DNA of 64,000 bases. It comes from Lachnospiraceae bacterium. Its GTDB lineage: Bacteria; Bacillota; Clostridia; Lachnospirales; Lachnospiraceae. Both the position numbers and the translations under genes were made by a program. The notes under the pieces were generated by a model. That model was not told the origin of the DNA and did not search any database. It saw only the letters and a list, made by a program, of their open reading frames with translations. Positions 17,540-26,495 of the stretch are shown here, one piece after another. Location: NCBI GenBank assembly GCA_022799355.1, contig JAAWOG010000012.1, forward strand, positions 1 to 64,000. Direction: 5' to 3'. Position 1 is the stretch's first letter, and the number at the start of each line of letters is the position of its first letter.

Positions 17540-19090
17540 TCAGCCGTCTGTTGCGCCTGTTCCCGGATCTTCCGTGATACCTACCTGCTGCCCTCCGTCT
17601 ACTCCCGGCTGTTGTCCTGCCGCAATTGCCGCCTGCTGCGCCGCAATCGCTCCGGCAACTGATTTTACATGATCAATGCTTCCCGTGGCAATAGCCTGCT
17701 GAATCATTGCCGCCGCATTGGGATCAGCCGTAGCCGTACCCACAGTGGCAGTACGGGGAACCGCCGCATAGGAACTGCTGTTTACCTGCTCCCGGCTGAC
17801 TTCCACGCCGCCCTCCGTCACAACCTTCCACAGCCGCGCCTTATAACCCACATGAACGGACTGTATATTCACATAACCTATCGGATCACCGGTGGGTATA
17901 ATCTTTTCCGTAGGAGGCACATTCTTCTCCAATACCTCACTGATATATTCCACCGTTCTGTCCGAAGGACGATCTTCCATGCCGTAAATTGTAAATGTGA
18001 TGGTCTTTTCGGGGGACGTGATACCCTCTATATAAATCGGATATTCTTTATTATTGGTAAATTTAAAATCTTTACCGCCGGACTCGGAGATCGCGGCATC
18101 CTCCGAGGGCTCCACATAGGCAACGATCATAGAATGGTTGCTTCTCTCATCCACCTGCAGCTCTGCGGCAAGGACAGCTTTATAAAGTGTCGTGGAAACC
18201 TGACAGATTCCCCCGCCCAGACTGTTCACGACCTGCCCGTTCAAATACGAACCTGCCAGTTCATATCCGTTATCCACGGAAAACGGCGTAATGAGTTCCA
18301 GCACCGAGCACTGCTCACCGGGAAAAAGCGTAATACCGTTTATATGTCCGCAACCGGTCTTGATATTCGTCACCCTCGATGGTCCGGAGGATTTATAAGC
18401 CGTGGTACAGGTTCCCAGCACATCTTTTACCTTTTCCAGCGTCTCTACGCTTCCTTTCGGCTCCTCCATCGTCACGACCAGATCGATCGCCGCTTTTTCA
18501 TAATCCCAACTGTTCTCCAGATAATTTAAAATCGCCTCTTTGGACTTTGCCACATCCAGCACACGCCCCGTTTTGCCTTCCGTGATCTGAAAACCACTCT
18601 CCGTCTTTGTCAGAGAAGCATCCTCAGCTTCCTGATCATAGGTCTCGCCAAGGGAACTCAAAATACTGTCCAGAACATCTCCTTTAAATGATATCCGAAG
18701 CGGATAATTCTGCCCGTCATTTTTCAAATCCGCAAGAGCTTTGTAGCGCTGGACAATATTGCCCCGTTTCCCAAGCATGGCCGCTTCTTCCAGAGCACCG
18801 TCATTTTCCCAGACAATACCCAACTCTCCCGCTGTTCCGACAGTGTCCTGTCCGCCTTCCAGCCGGAGCGTAATCGGTACATCACGCAGAGACTCCACAA
18901 AAGCTTTCACCGCCTCTTCCGCCTCGGAAATACTCATGCCTGACACATCCACATCCCCGACCGTTACGCCTGCCTCGATCCTGCTGTCTTTCCCTGCCGC
19001 CTCTGCTTCCAGCCCAAAACAGATAAAGCACGCAGAACATGCCGCTCCTATTAAAAACCTTTTCCACCATTTTTGCATTTTCATCACCAT
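17540..19090 (-). CDS. VanW-domain exported protein with peptidoglycan-binding-like domain
   Basis: 516 residues. A signal peptide or single membrane anchor (WKRFLIGAACSACFICFGLEAEA), a YoaR-type putative peptidoglycan-binding domain (about 35-220), the VanW domain (about 225-345, with INGITLFPGEQCSVLELITPF and GGGICQVSTTLYKAVLAAEL), a G5-like segment, and a low-complexity Ala/Gln/Gly tail (460-516). Three ATGs occur in the first five codons (19090, 19084, 19078); the last is best spaced from GGTGA. VanW is named from a vancomycin cluster, but most such proteins have no resistance role and their function is unknown. Confidence 0.88.
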   Translation of the reverse strand: MVMKMQKWWKRFLIGAACSACFICFGLEAEAAGKDSRIEAGVTVGDVDVSGMSISEAEEAVKAFVESLRDVPITLRLEGGQDTVGTAGELGIVWENDGALEEAAMLGKRGNIVQRYKALADLKNDGQNYPLRISFKGDVLDSILSSLGETYDQEAEDASLTKTESGFQITEGKTGRVLDVAKSKEAILNYLENSWDYEKAAIDLVVTMEEPKGSVETLEKVKDVLGTCTTAYKSSGPSRVTNIKTGCGHINGITLFPGEQCSVLELITPFSVDNGYELAGSYLNGQVVNSLGGGICQVSTTLYKAVLAAELQVDERSNHSMIVAYVEPSEDAAISESGGKDFKFTNNKEYPIYIEGITSPEKTITFTIYGMEDRPSDRTVEYISEVLEKNVPPTEKIIPTGDPIGYVNIQSVHVGYKARLWKVVTEGGVEVSREQVNSSSYAAVPRTATVGTATADPNAAAMIQQAIATGSIDHVKSVAGAIAAQQAAIAAGQQPGVDGGQQVGITEDPGTGATDG

Positions 19091-19237
19091 TTTTTTAACT
19101 ACCGCACCATATCACTGCTCTTATCTTATTGTATAATAAGACACTGTCTCTTCCAATAGATAATATTCCTAAAGTTATCCTGCCATTTTCGCAAATATTA
19201 TTGATTTTTTTGCCGGTTACCCTTTATACTATAGTGA

Positions 19238-19341
19238 GCTGGCGCTCACTAACGAGATTTGCTTCGCAAACTCGGCATAGTCCGCTGACGTTCACTAACG
19301 AGATTTGCTTCGCAAACTCGGCATAGTCCGCTGGCGCTCTT
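19238..19341. repeat. 46-bp tandem repeat, 2.2 copies
   Basis: Units begin at 19238, 19284 and 19330 with an exact 46-base period. Each contains a near-perfect hairpin (GAGATTTGC-TTC-GCAAACTC). They occupy the gap downstream of the 33-residue membrane protein gene and upstream of the VanW gene. No gene is present here. Confidence 0.8.
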
Positions 19342-19354
19342 CTCTCTTTCTTTT

Positions 19355-19456
19355 TTATAAGAGGTAAAGAAGCGCGGATGCCAGCATCGCGAGCACCAGC
19401 AGAATGATTATAATCGAAGAAATAATGCGGACAGATTTTTTGTTTCTATGAAACAT
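19355..19456 (-). CDS. 33-residue single-span membrane protein
   Basis: Read directly from the minus strand: a basic N-terminus (MFHRNKKSVR) followed by a hydrophobic helix of about 22 residues (IISSIIIILLVLAMLASALL) and YLL. AGGAG lies 9 bases upstream of the ATG. The positive-inside charge and intact frame suggest a real small membrane protein; very similar K/R-rich plus single-helix miniproteins are common in Firmicutes. Its function is unknown. It is below the size cut of most gene finders. Confidence 0.6.
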   Translation of the reverse strand: MFHRNKKSVRIISSIIIILLVLAMLASALLYLL

Positions 19457-19520
19457 AGCTATTCACTCCTGTCTGGGAAATCATCAAGAAAGGATTCCCG
19501 TATATTTGGGATAATTATAT

Positions 19521-20177
19521 ATGAAATACCCTTTTTTTGCAAGTTTTATCGTTTTTGGCTTTTTGTTCTCCTTCTCATTGAAAAAGAGGATAAAAACAGA
19601 AAAAAAATATGTGTTCAACTTCTGGGAGAGGGAGCGGATGGCAGATTCCACCAGGCGGAAATCCCTGGAAAATCTGGATTATATCGCCGTTCCTCTAAGC
19701 AGCCTGCCCATGGATATCCTTGCGGATCTGCCGGAAATAAAAGAATGCCATGATAAGATCCGGGAACTTTCCGAACAGAAAATCGTCAATTTCGCAGGAT
19801 ATTCCAATACCGATTTAAAGCTTACCTACGGCGCACCGAATATCAACCTGCTCTCCGAGTATGACGCAAATTTTGAACAGCTTATCACCACCCTGCAGAA
19901 CTGGGCGGCCCTTTTACTGCAAAACTGGGGAGAAGCAGCCCAGGCATGTCCGGAAGAAGAAAGAAAGCAGGCAGCAAAAACAATACTCGCTTACGCCGTG
20001 TCCGCCGGCTCTGACATTGCCGCCACCTACGAACGTCTGACAAAACTCTATCTGGAGTACGGGGAACAGGATAAGATTCCGGACTTAAAAGAAAAAGCGG
20101 AAAAAATCCGCTCCCTCACAAAAGGAAGAGTCCTTGCCATGCTGGAAGAGGCGGAGAAAAACGGCAGCGTCTCCTGA
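19521..20177 (+). CDS. Conserved hypothetical membrane-anchored protein
   Basis: 218 residues: an N-terminal membrane helix (3-20), a basic linker, then a conserved soluble part (DYIAVPLSSLPMD, INFAGYSNTDLKLTYGAPN-like region 90-112, then helical repeats to the end). I recall similar lachnospiral proteins of unknown function with a short anchor and a helical, tetratricopeptide-like tail. An alternative start at the ATG 19638, preceded by GGGAG, would give a soluble form. It is convergent with the exonuclease gene. Confidence 0.7.
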   Translation: MKYPFFASFIVFGFLFSFSLKKRIKTEKKYVFNFWERERMADSTRRKSLENLDYIAVPLSSLPMDILADLPEIKECHDKIRELSEQKIVNFAGYSNTDLKLTYGAPNINLLSEYDANFEQLITTLQNWAALLLQNWGEAAQACPEEERKQAAKTILAYAVSAGSDIAATYERLTKLYLEYGEQDKIPDLKEKAEKIRSLTKGRVLAMLEEAEKNGSVS

Positions 20178-20222
20178 TCTGCCGGCAGGCATAACCTATC
20201 GGCGCACCGCCATCTTCCCGGT

Positions 20223-20945
20223 TTATTTTCGATTCATTACCGCTTTATGTTCACTCAATATCCGGTCAATATGGCGGCTTGCCTCCGATTTTGTGAGTTT
20301 CTCCACATCATACTCCGGTATTATGCCGTACTGCGTATGCAGTTTATATAAAAGTCCTTTCTGCGGCATCGTAGCCGGACAGTCTTTTTTGATCTGACAG
20401 ACCAAAGGGGTTGGTTCAAAATATTTTTCCAGTTCTTTCTTTTCTTTGATATGCTCCGTCAGTCTCTGATATAAAAGCCCCGCAGCCCTGGCATCTTCCA
20501 CCGCTCTGTGTGCTTTCAGCGGAATATTGTAAAAAGCGCATAAATCCCCGAGTCCCTTATGCTCCATCTGAGGAAGGCAGGCGCGGGCGATCTTCAACGT
20601 ATCAATCCCTGTTTTTTCAAATTTTCTTTTTTTGTAGGAGAATGCCTTTTTCAAAAAAGAAAAATCGAAGAGCAGATTATGTCCAAGCAGGACCTCCTCC
20701 CCCAGGAAAACATCCAGATCCTCCAAGAGATCCTCCATGTCCGGTGCACCCTCCACATCTGTGTCTCTGATTCCTGTCAATTCTATAATACGCTCCGGCA
20801 GCCTGATACCCGGATTCACATAGGCCGAAAAAACATCCGTCTCTTTCCCGTCCGTAAATTTCACGGCTCCGATCTCTATAATTTTATCCAGTTTTGCGCT
20901 GAGCCCTGTGGTCTCAAGATCTATTGCAATATATGTATTAGTCAT
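20223..20945 (-). CDS. DnaQ-like DEDDh 3'-5' exonuclease
   Basis: 240 residues. Exo I AIDLETTGLS (Asp and Glu), Exo II LLGHNLLFDFSFLKKAF (Asp) and Exo III AHRAVEDARAAGLLYQRL (His and Asp) are complete, so it should be an active metal-dependent exonuclease. Residues 170-240 form a short C-terminal extension of unknown role. It resembles the epsilon-type proofreading domain but is a stand-alone protein; DNA repair or RNA trimming is possible. GGAGG precedes the start. Confidence 0.9.
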   Translation of the reverse strand: MTNTYIAIDLETTGLSAKLDKIIEIGAVKFTDGKETDVFSAYVNPGIRLPERIIELTGIRDTDVEGAPDMEDLLEDLDVFLGEEVLLGHNLLFDFSFLKKAFSYKKRKFEKTGIDTLKIARACLPQMEHKGLGDLCAFYNIPLKAHRAVEDARAAGLLYQRLTEHIKEKKELEKYFEPTPLVCQIKKDCPATMPQKGLLYKLHTQYGIIPEYDVEKLTKSEASRHIDRILSEHKAVMNRK

Positions 20946-20983
20946 TTTTTCCTCCGTTCCGAAGCACTTTGCGCTGAGGCCGC

Positions 20984-21083
20984 GAGCAGAATATCAAATT
21001 CTGCTCTGCGATCAAGGGAATTTGTGACGCTTCGGCACAAATTCTTGGTTGAATAAATTACTCATCAGAGAATTTATTCAACC
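20984..21083. repeat. Three consecutive perfect hairpins
   Basis: Hairpin 1: GAGCAGAA with its complement (20984-21006). Hairpin 2: GAATTTGTG/CACAAATTC (21018-21026, 21036-21044). Hairpin 3: 13-bp perfect arms GGTTGAATAAATT (21047-21059) and complement (21071-21083), overlapping the 3' end of nth. No T-run of note follows, so they may be processing or stability elements as well as terminators. Confidence 0.7.
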
Positions 21084-21751
21084 TTTCCTCCATTTCGGTT
21101 TACATAATCAACACATACCCCCTGCAAAAAGCATTCCGCGCAGTTCGGTCTCGGCGCCTTACAGATCGTTCTCCCCAGACGGATAATATGGATATTCCAT
21201 AAAATCCAGTGGTCCTTCGGCAGTTCTTTCATCAGGTCAAACTCAATCTTGACAGGATCTTCCTCCTTTGTCAGCCCCAGCTTCCGGGATATTCTCTTTA
21301 CATGAGTATCCACAACTATACTCGGTTCATGATAGATATTGCCCCGGATCACATTGGCCGTTTTTCTGCCAACGCCCGCCAATGAGGTCAGTTCCTCTAT
21401 GGTCCGCGGCACCTCACCGCCGAACCTCACCTCCAGGTCCCTGCAGCAGGCGATAATATTCTTTGCCTTATTATGATAAAAACCGGTAGAATGTATATCC
21501 TGCTCCAACTCTTCCTGATCCGCCTGCGCGAAAGCGCTGACAGCCGGATATTTCCGAAACAGGTCTTTTGTTACGATATTTACCCGCGCATCGGTGCACT
21601 GTGCGCTTAAGATCGTAGCAATCAGAAGCTGCCACGCATTATCATGATTCAGATAGCATTTATAATCTGTCCCATATTCTTTATCCAGTAATTCCAATAT
21701 CTCTTTTGTACGTTTTTTCAAGTGTTGACCTGCTCCTTCCCTGTTTTCCAT
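21074..21751 (-). CDS. nth: Endonuclease III (DNA glycosylase/AP lyase)
   Basis: Excises oxidised pyrimidines and nicks abasic sites in base-excision repair. It has the helix-hairpin-helix LAGVGRKTANVI with the catalytic Lys, the catalytic Asp in VVDTHVKRISRKLGL, and a C-terminal 4Fe-4S cluster with spacing C-x6-C-x2-C-x5-C (CKAPRPNCAECFLQGVC). The ATG at 21751 has a ribosome site very close to it; a TTG ten codons in (21721), with GAAGGAG 10 bases upstream, would give the more usual MKKRTKEILELL start. Either is possible. Confidence 0.95.
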   Translation of the reverse strand: MENREGAGQHLKKRTKEILELLDKEYGTDYKCYLNHDNAWQLLIATILSAQCTDARVNIVTKDLFRKYPAVSAFAQADQEELEQDIHSTGFYHNKAKNIIACCRDLEVRFGGEVPRTIEELTSLAGVGRKTANVIRGNIYHEPSIVVDTHVKRISRKLGLTKEEDPVKIEFDLMKELPKDHWILWNIHIIRLGRTICKAPRPNCAECFLQGVCVDYVNRNGGKVE

Positions 21752-21822
21752 TTCCTCTGTCGCCGCATAATTTAACCCTTATGAACGCCCTTATCAGTTA
21801 ACATAACACCGATCGGCTCATA

Positions 21823-23625
21823 TCAAATCTCAAGTAACGTAAATTTTGCCTCATAGGTCAGCGGGCTTCTCTTCTCATAGTCAAACAGCACAAACCTCTC
21901 TTCCCCGGCACTTATCTTATCCATATCAATCTCTCCCAGCCACTTCTTATCCCACACCGGATAACGGAACACCTCCACATGCGTCATGCGCATCATCTGC
22001 CTGCAGTCATAGCCTTTTTCCACATAGTCCGAAAGCAGATCAGCCTCTGACTCCTGCCTCCTGTAAAACAGCGTTACCTTCTGCAGATAGCTGTGGATAT
22101 CTCCGGAAAATGCCGGTCTGCTCTTTGCCTTCTCCCTCAGGTAAACATCAAAAGTCAAAAGCTCTTTGAACAATCCCTCCGCATTTTCTCCTTTCCCCAG
22201 GCCTTTCACAAATTCCAGGATCATCTCATAACGATAATTTCTGGAAGGGCTGTTTACATAATATCCGTTTTTTTCATAAAACTCCGCCAGCGCAAGAAAC
22301 ATATCATAAGGATTCTCAAACAGTTTCAGAAGTCCGGACAGCGTATGACAAAACTGGCTGCTGTTGTAAAACAGTTCCAGCATTTCCTCCACTTTCTTTA
22401 ACTCCTGCACGTCCTCATAGGAGAGCCACTTCGTATAAAGCACTTCATAGGGAGGCTCCGACTGGCAGATGATCCCGTATTCATTTGCCCTTTCATATAG
22501 TTCCGAACCCTTCAGCACCTTTAAAAATCCAAGCTGAAGCTGATTTGGTGCCATGGCAAAAACTTCGTTAAAAGAGTTTCTGAAACTCTGTAGATCCTCC
22601 CAGGGAAGTCCCGCGATCAGATCCAGATGCTGATGAATATTCCCGGCTTCGGAAATTGACAGCACTGCCGCCCTTAATTTTTCCAGATTTCCGGGACGAT
22701 GGATCGCACGCAGCGTTTCCTTATTTGTCGTCTGGACTCCGATTTCCAATTGCACCAGCCCCGGCCTCATCTGAGAAAGGACTTTAAGCTCTTCCTGTGT
22801 GAGCAGCTCCGCCGCAATTTCAAAATGAAAATTTGTGACACTATTGTCATTTTCCAGCAGAAATCGCCATATTGACAAAGCGTGTTCCCGGTTACAGTTA
22901 AAGGTCCTGTCAATAAATTTTACCTGTCTTACCTTTCTGTCCAGGAAATAGCGAAGTTCTTTCTTTACAAGCTTAAGATCCCGCAGGCGGACCTGTTTTT
23001 CTATGGAGGAAAGACAGTAACTGCACCGGAAGGGGCAGCCTCTGCTCGACTCATAATAGAGAATCTTATGTCTCTCCCGTTCCTTTTCATCCTCCCCCAG
23101 CTCTTCATAATAAAAGGGAAGGCTGTCCATATCAAGTGGTTTCCTTACGCCGAAAAATCCTTCCCTTGTTGCCGTACCGGGTATTCTCAGCGGCAGATCG
23201 CAAAAGCTTACCGCGCCTTCCGCCTCTCTCTCCGCTTTCACGTACACCTGCAGCAATTCCCGAAAGGTTTCCTCCCCCTCTCCCTGCATGATTCCCGTCA
23301 CCTCGGGAAAGTCCTCAAAAATCTTCTGATATTCATAGGAAACCTCCGGCCCGCCCAGCCAGATCGGCACCTCCGGCAGCAATTTTGAAAATTCCCTGAT
23401 CAGCCTCCTTACCAGCGAAATATTCCAGATATAGCAGGAAAATCCGATCACATCCGGCTTTCTTTTATAGAGGTCCGCGAGGATCTGTTCCATGCGCTGA
23501 TTGATCGTATATTCCGCCAGTTCGATATGCTCCCGCATCTCTTTTCCGGCATAGCTTCTCAGGCTGTAAACCGCAAGCCCGGTATGGATATATTTTGCGT
23601 CAATCGCTGTCAGTACAAATTTCAT
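21823..23625 (-). CDS. B12-binding-type radical SAM protein with DUF4080 domain
   Basis: 600 residues. The N-terminal B12-binding-like fold (residues 1-140: LTAIDAKYIHTGLAVYSLRSY, GFSCYIWN, WLGGPEVSYEY), a radical SAM domain with the cluster motif CPFRCSYC near 195, the GVQTTNKETLRAIHRPG segment, and a C-terminal DUF4080 (about 370-590). The cobalamin His motif DxHxxG is not evident, so B12 binding is doubtful. The substrate is unknown; these proteins are widespread in Clostridia, usually as single genes, as here. Confidence 0.88.
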   Translation of the reverse strand: MKFVLTAIDAKYIHTGLAVYSLRSYAGKEMREHIELAEYTINQRMEQILADLYKRKPDVIGFSCYIWNISLVRRLIREFSKLLPEVPIWLGGPEVSYEYQKIFEDFPEVTGIMQGEGEETFRELLQVYVKAEREAEGAVSFCDLPLRIPGTATREGFFGVRKPLDMDSLPFYYEELGEDEKERERHKILYYESSRGCPFRCSYCLSSIEKQVRLRDLKLVKKELRYFLDRKVRQVKFIDRTFNCNREHALSIWRFLLENDNSVTNFHFEIAAELLTQEELKVLSQMRPGLVQLEIGVQTTNKETLRAIHRPGNLEKLRAAVLSISEAGNIHQHLDLIAGLPWEDLQSFRNSFNEVFAMAPNQLQLGFLKVLKGSELYERANEYGIICQSEPPYEVLYTKWLSYEDVQELKKVEEMLELFYNSSQFCHTLSGLLKLFENPYDMFLALAEFYEKNGYYVNSPSRNYRYEMILEFVKGLGKGENAEGLFKELLTFDVYLREKAKSRPAFSGDIHSYLQKVTLFYRRQESEADLLSDYVEKGYDCRQMMRMTHVEVFRYPVWDKKWLGEIDMDKISAGEERFVLFDYEKRSPLTYEAKFTLLEI

Positions 23626-23716
23626 TTTCCGCTCCCGTAAGAATTACACCCCTTCTCAAATATATCAGCCCGGATTCGGGTTACTTACTCCTGCTTTCGT
23701 AAAAATACAGGCCCTA

Positions 23717-24760
23717 CTATCCCTGTACATTTAAATAGACCTCATTTTTCTGGTGATACTTTCCAATGATCACTTCATCCATATTTTCTTTTGTCACCGC
23801 CACCGGCTCCAGGTTTTCATATGGTACATCGTAGGTCCCGTCATTGACCGAAGACGAAACCTGCGGCATCTCTCCTTTCGCCATTGCGACCGCCATCTCC
23901 GCCGCCCGCTGCGCCAGCAGTTCCAATGGCTTATAGACCGTCATATACTGAGTCCCCTCCACGATCCTCTGACATGCCGCCACATCCGCATCCTGCCCCA
24001 CCACATACACCTGCCCGGCAAGCCGGTTTTCCGACAAAGCCTTTACGACCTGTGTTGCTATGTCATCATTGCCGCACATAATACCGTCCGGCACCTTATC
24101 TTCCGCCAGATATTCACTTGTCACATCAAAGCCCACTTCCGCCAGCCAGTTTTCCGCATATCCTGTCTTGTCAATCCTGATCGCGGAACCCTGCAGTGCC
24201 TCCTCAAACCCTTCTGTCACAAGCGTCACATTATGGTCTGACGGTGAACCGTTGACACGAATAATCGTTCCTTCCTCCCCCACCATCTTCCGCAGATATT
24301 CCCCCATCAGTGTCCCCACCTTTTTATTGTCAAAACTGATATACAGATCCACATCCGCATTCAGGATCAGCCTGTCATAAGCGATCACTTTAATACCCGC
24401 CCGTTTTGCCTTCTCCACCACTTCTGTCAGACTGTTGCCATCGATAGCAACAATGACGATAACATCCATTTCTTTCTCGATAAAATACTCAATCTGGGAT
24501 ATCTGCCGACTTACCTCTCCGTTCGCATTCTGCACATTCACCTCAGCCCCCAGTTCCTGTGCTTTGGACACAAAAATATCCCGATCCCGCTGCCATCTCT
24601 CAATCAGAAAAGAATCCATTGAAAACCCGATCTGAATCGCATCGCTCTCCACTTCCTCCTCATTGCTCTCCTTTGTCACCTGCCCGCAGCCAGAAACCGA
24701 CACGCACGTCATAATCACACTGAGCACAATCACCAAAATTTTCTTTCGTCCCTTCTCCAT
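23717..24760 (-). CDS. Sugar ABC transporter substrate-binding lipoprotein, XylF family
   Basis: 347 residues with a lipoprotein signal (VSVSGC), then a type I periplasmic-binding fold: IGFSMDSFLIERWQRDRDIFV, IEYFIEKEMDVIVIVAIDG, KVIAYDRLILNADVDLYISFDN, and GQDADVAACQRIVEGTQYMTVYKP, all characteristic of xylose-binding XylF. It is last in the operon after an anchored binding protein, a histidine kinase and an AraC-type regulator. No XylG/XylH transporter genes are next to it, so they lie elsewhere or the protein only serves sensing. Confidence 0.88.
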   Translation of the reverse strand: MEKGRKKILVIVLSVIMTCVSVSGCGQVTKESNEEEVESDAIQIGFSMDSFLIERWQRDRDIFVSKAQELGAEVNVQNANGEVSRQISQIEYFIEKEMDVIVIVAIDGNSLTEVVEKAKRAGIKVIAYDRLILNADVDLYISFDNKKVGTLMGEYLRKMVGEEGTIIRVNGSPSDHNVTLVTEGFEEALQGSAIRIDKTGYAENWLAEVGFDVTSEYLAEDKVPDGIMCGNDDIATQVVKALSENRLAGQVYVVGQDADVAACQRIVEGTQYMTVYKPLELLAQRAAEMAVAMAKGEMPQVSSSVNDGTYDVPYENLEPVAVTKENMDEVIIGKYHQKNEVYLNVQG

Positions 24761-24809
24761 ACCAGCATCCTCCCGGCATCTCCAAATTTAAATATCCGCA
24801 AATCCAACA

Positions 24810-26417
24810 TCAATTCGCCCCTACGTTCTCTTTATACTCCGTAGGCGAAACCCCCTGATACTTCTTAAAGATTCTGCTGAAATAATTCGGATCGGCATAC
24901 CCTACTTCCGCGCAGATCTCCTTAATGCTTTTATCCGGTTTTTTCAGCAGCGCCTTCGCTCTGTCCATGCGCCGCCCGGTCACATATTCCACAAAATTCT
25001 CTCCTGTGACCTCCTTAAACAGCTTGCTGAAATAATAGGGACTGATATTCAGTTCCCTTGAAATATCATCCAGCGACATATCTTTATGGAAATGGCTGTC
25101 AATGTACTCCTGCGCCTGCCGGATCAGATCATTGGTGTGGTCCTCACTGCCTTTGACCATCGCCGCGGCAATCCCGCGCATCTTATCCATAAACCATTTT
25201 TTCAACGCCTCATAGCCTTTAATCTCAAAAACTTCCTGCAAATAATTTTTCCTGCTGTCAAACCGGTACAGATGCCCTCCGTTGCGGTACATAACGGACT
25301 CGCCGTTCATCACAAATTCCAGCACCTTCAGTTTGATACTCATCTCATCATCGCCGTACTGACTCACCATCCAGTCAAAAAATTTATCCGCCTGTACAAG
25401 GCACTCCTCCGTCTTGCCGTCCCGAAGCTTTTCAAAAATCGCCTCTTCCGTCTCCACCGGATAATTTTCCTCATATTCCACCGCAATCGGCAGATCATCC
25501 ATATGGGCCACGCTGCCCTTCGTGGAATACAGCGCTTTCAGCGCCCCGTCATAGGACTGCAGGGCGTCTTTCAGCTTACATACCCCACCGATTCCTATTC
25601 TGAAGGATAGCCCTGTCGCCTTATTCATGCTCCGCACCGCAAGCCGGGACTGTTCGATCATCTCGATTCGCTTATTATATGTCATTTTAAGTTCATCGGC
25701 GGGCATAAACACAGGTATTTTATTGGCGCTTACGTTTCCTACGATCCCTTCCGGAAAAGTATCCTTCAATATCTCCCTCACTTTCGGATAATAGTCTATC
25801 TGAGCCTTCACGCTTGTCCCCACCGCATTCGTCATATAGTTACCCTGCTGCCTGTCCCCGAACACCACAGCCAGCATACATCCGTAAGCCGCCGTAATTC
25901 CCAGCAGATTCATATAGTTTTCAACGTCTTCCTCAAACCTCTCCTGAAACAGGATTGAATAGATAAAACCGTTTTCAATAATAGGCATGACGGTCTCCAT
26001 GCGCTCTTTGATCTGCAGGTCATTTTTACGCCTCTCACGCCTGATATCGATCGTCTCCATCGCCTTTTCGATCACTTCCACAACGACCTTCCGGTTTACC
26101 GGCTTATTCAAATAGTCCAGCACCCCCAGCCCGATCGCCTCTTTGGCATAATCAAATTTATCGTAGGCAGTGAGGACCACAAAAATAACATTGGCGGAAA
26201 ACTTCCTGATTTCCCGCATTGCGTCAATCCCGTTGATCCCCGGCATCTGAATATCCATAAATACGATATCCGGGCGGAAACGCTCCGCTGTCTCGATCGC
26301 CGCAAGCCCCGTCTTTGCCGTTTCCAGCTCGTACCTGCCGCTGAAATTCTTTTCAATGATAAACGACAGGGAATTTAAAACAATCCCCTCATCGTCCGCC
26401 AGCAATATCCTGTACAT
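24810..26417 (-). CDS. AraC-family response regulator (YesN type)
   Basis: 535 residues. The receiver domain (1-125) has LLADDEG, the phosphoacceptor in DIVFMDIQMPGINGIDAM and the Lys in LDYLNKPVNRKVV. A middle region (150-420) of unknown structure precedes a C-terminal AraC DNA-binding domain (about 430-530) with two helix-turn-helix units, MSLDDISRELNISPYYFSKLFKEVTGENFVEYV and IKEICAEVGYADPNYFSRIFKKYQG. The ATG at 26417 has AAGGA; a GTG four codons upstream is less likely. It is the output of the neighbouring kinase, probably activating sugar-uptake genes. Confidence 0.94.
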   Translation of the reverse strand: MYRILLADDEGIVLNSLSFIIEKNFSGRYELETAKTGLAAIETAERFRPDIVFMDIQMPGINGIDAMREIRKFSANVIFVVLTAYDKFDYAKEAIGLGVLDYLNKPVNRKVVVEVIEKAMETIDIRRERRKNDLQIKERMETVMPIIENGFIYSILFQERFEEDVENYMNLLGITAAYGCMLAVVFGDRQQGNYMTNAVGTSVKAQIDYYPKVREILKDTFPEGIVGNVSANKIPVFMPADELKMTYNKRIEMIEQSRLAVRSMNKATGLSFRIGIGGVCKLKDALQSYDGALKALYSTKGSVAHMDDLPIAVEYEENYPVETEEAIFEKLRDGKTEECLVQADKFFDWMVSQYGDDEMSIKLKVLEFVMNGESVMYRNGGHLYRFDSRKNYLQEVFEIKGYEALKKWFMDKMRGIAAAMVKGSEDHTNDLIRQAQEYIDSHFHKDMSLDDISRELNISPYYFSKLFKEVTGENFVEYVTGRRMDRAKALLKKPDKSIKEICAEVGYADPNYFSRIFKKYQGVSPTEYKENVGAN

Positions 26418-26495
26418 ACTTTCCTTCACCCTTTTGCTCCCGTACCTATTTTATGCCCTGTTCCAGTACCCTTTTTTGGCAGAACCTGCCCCCAC

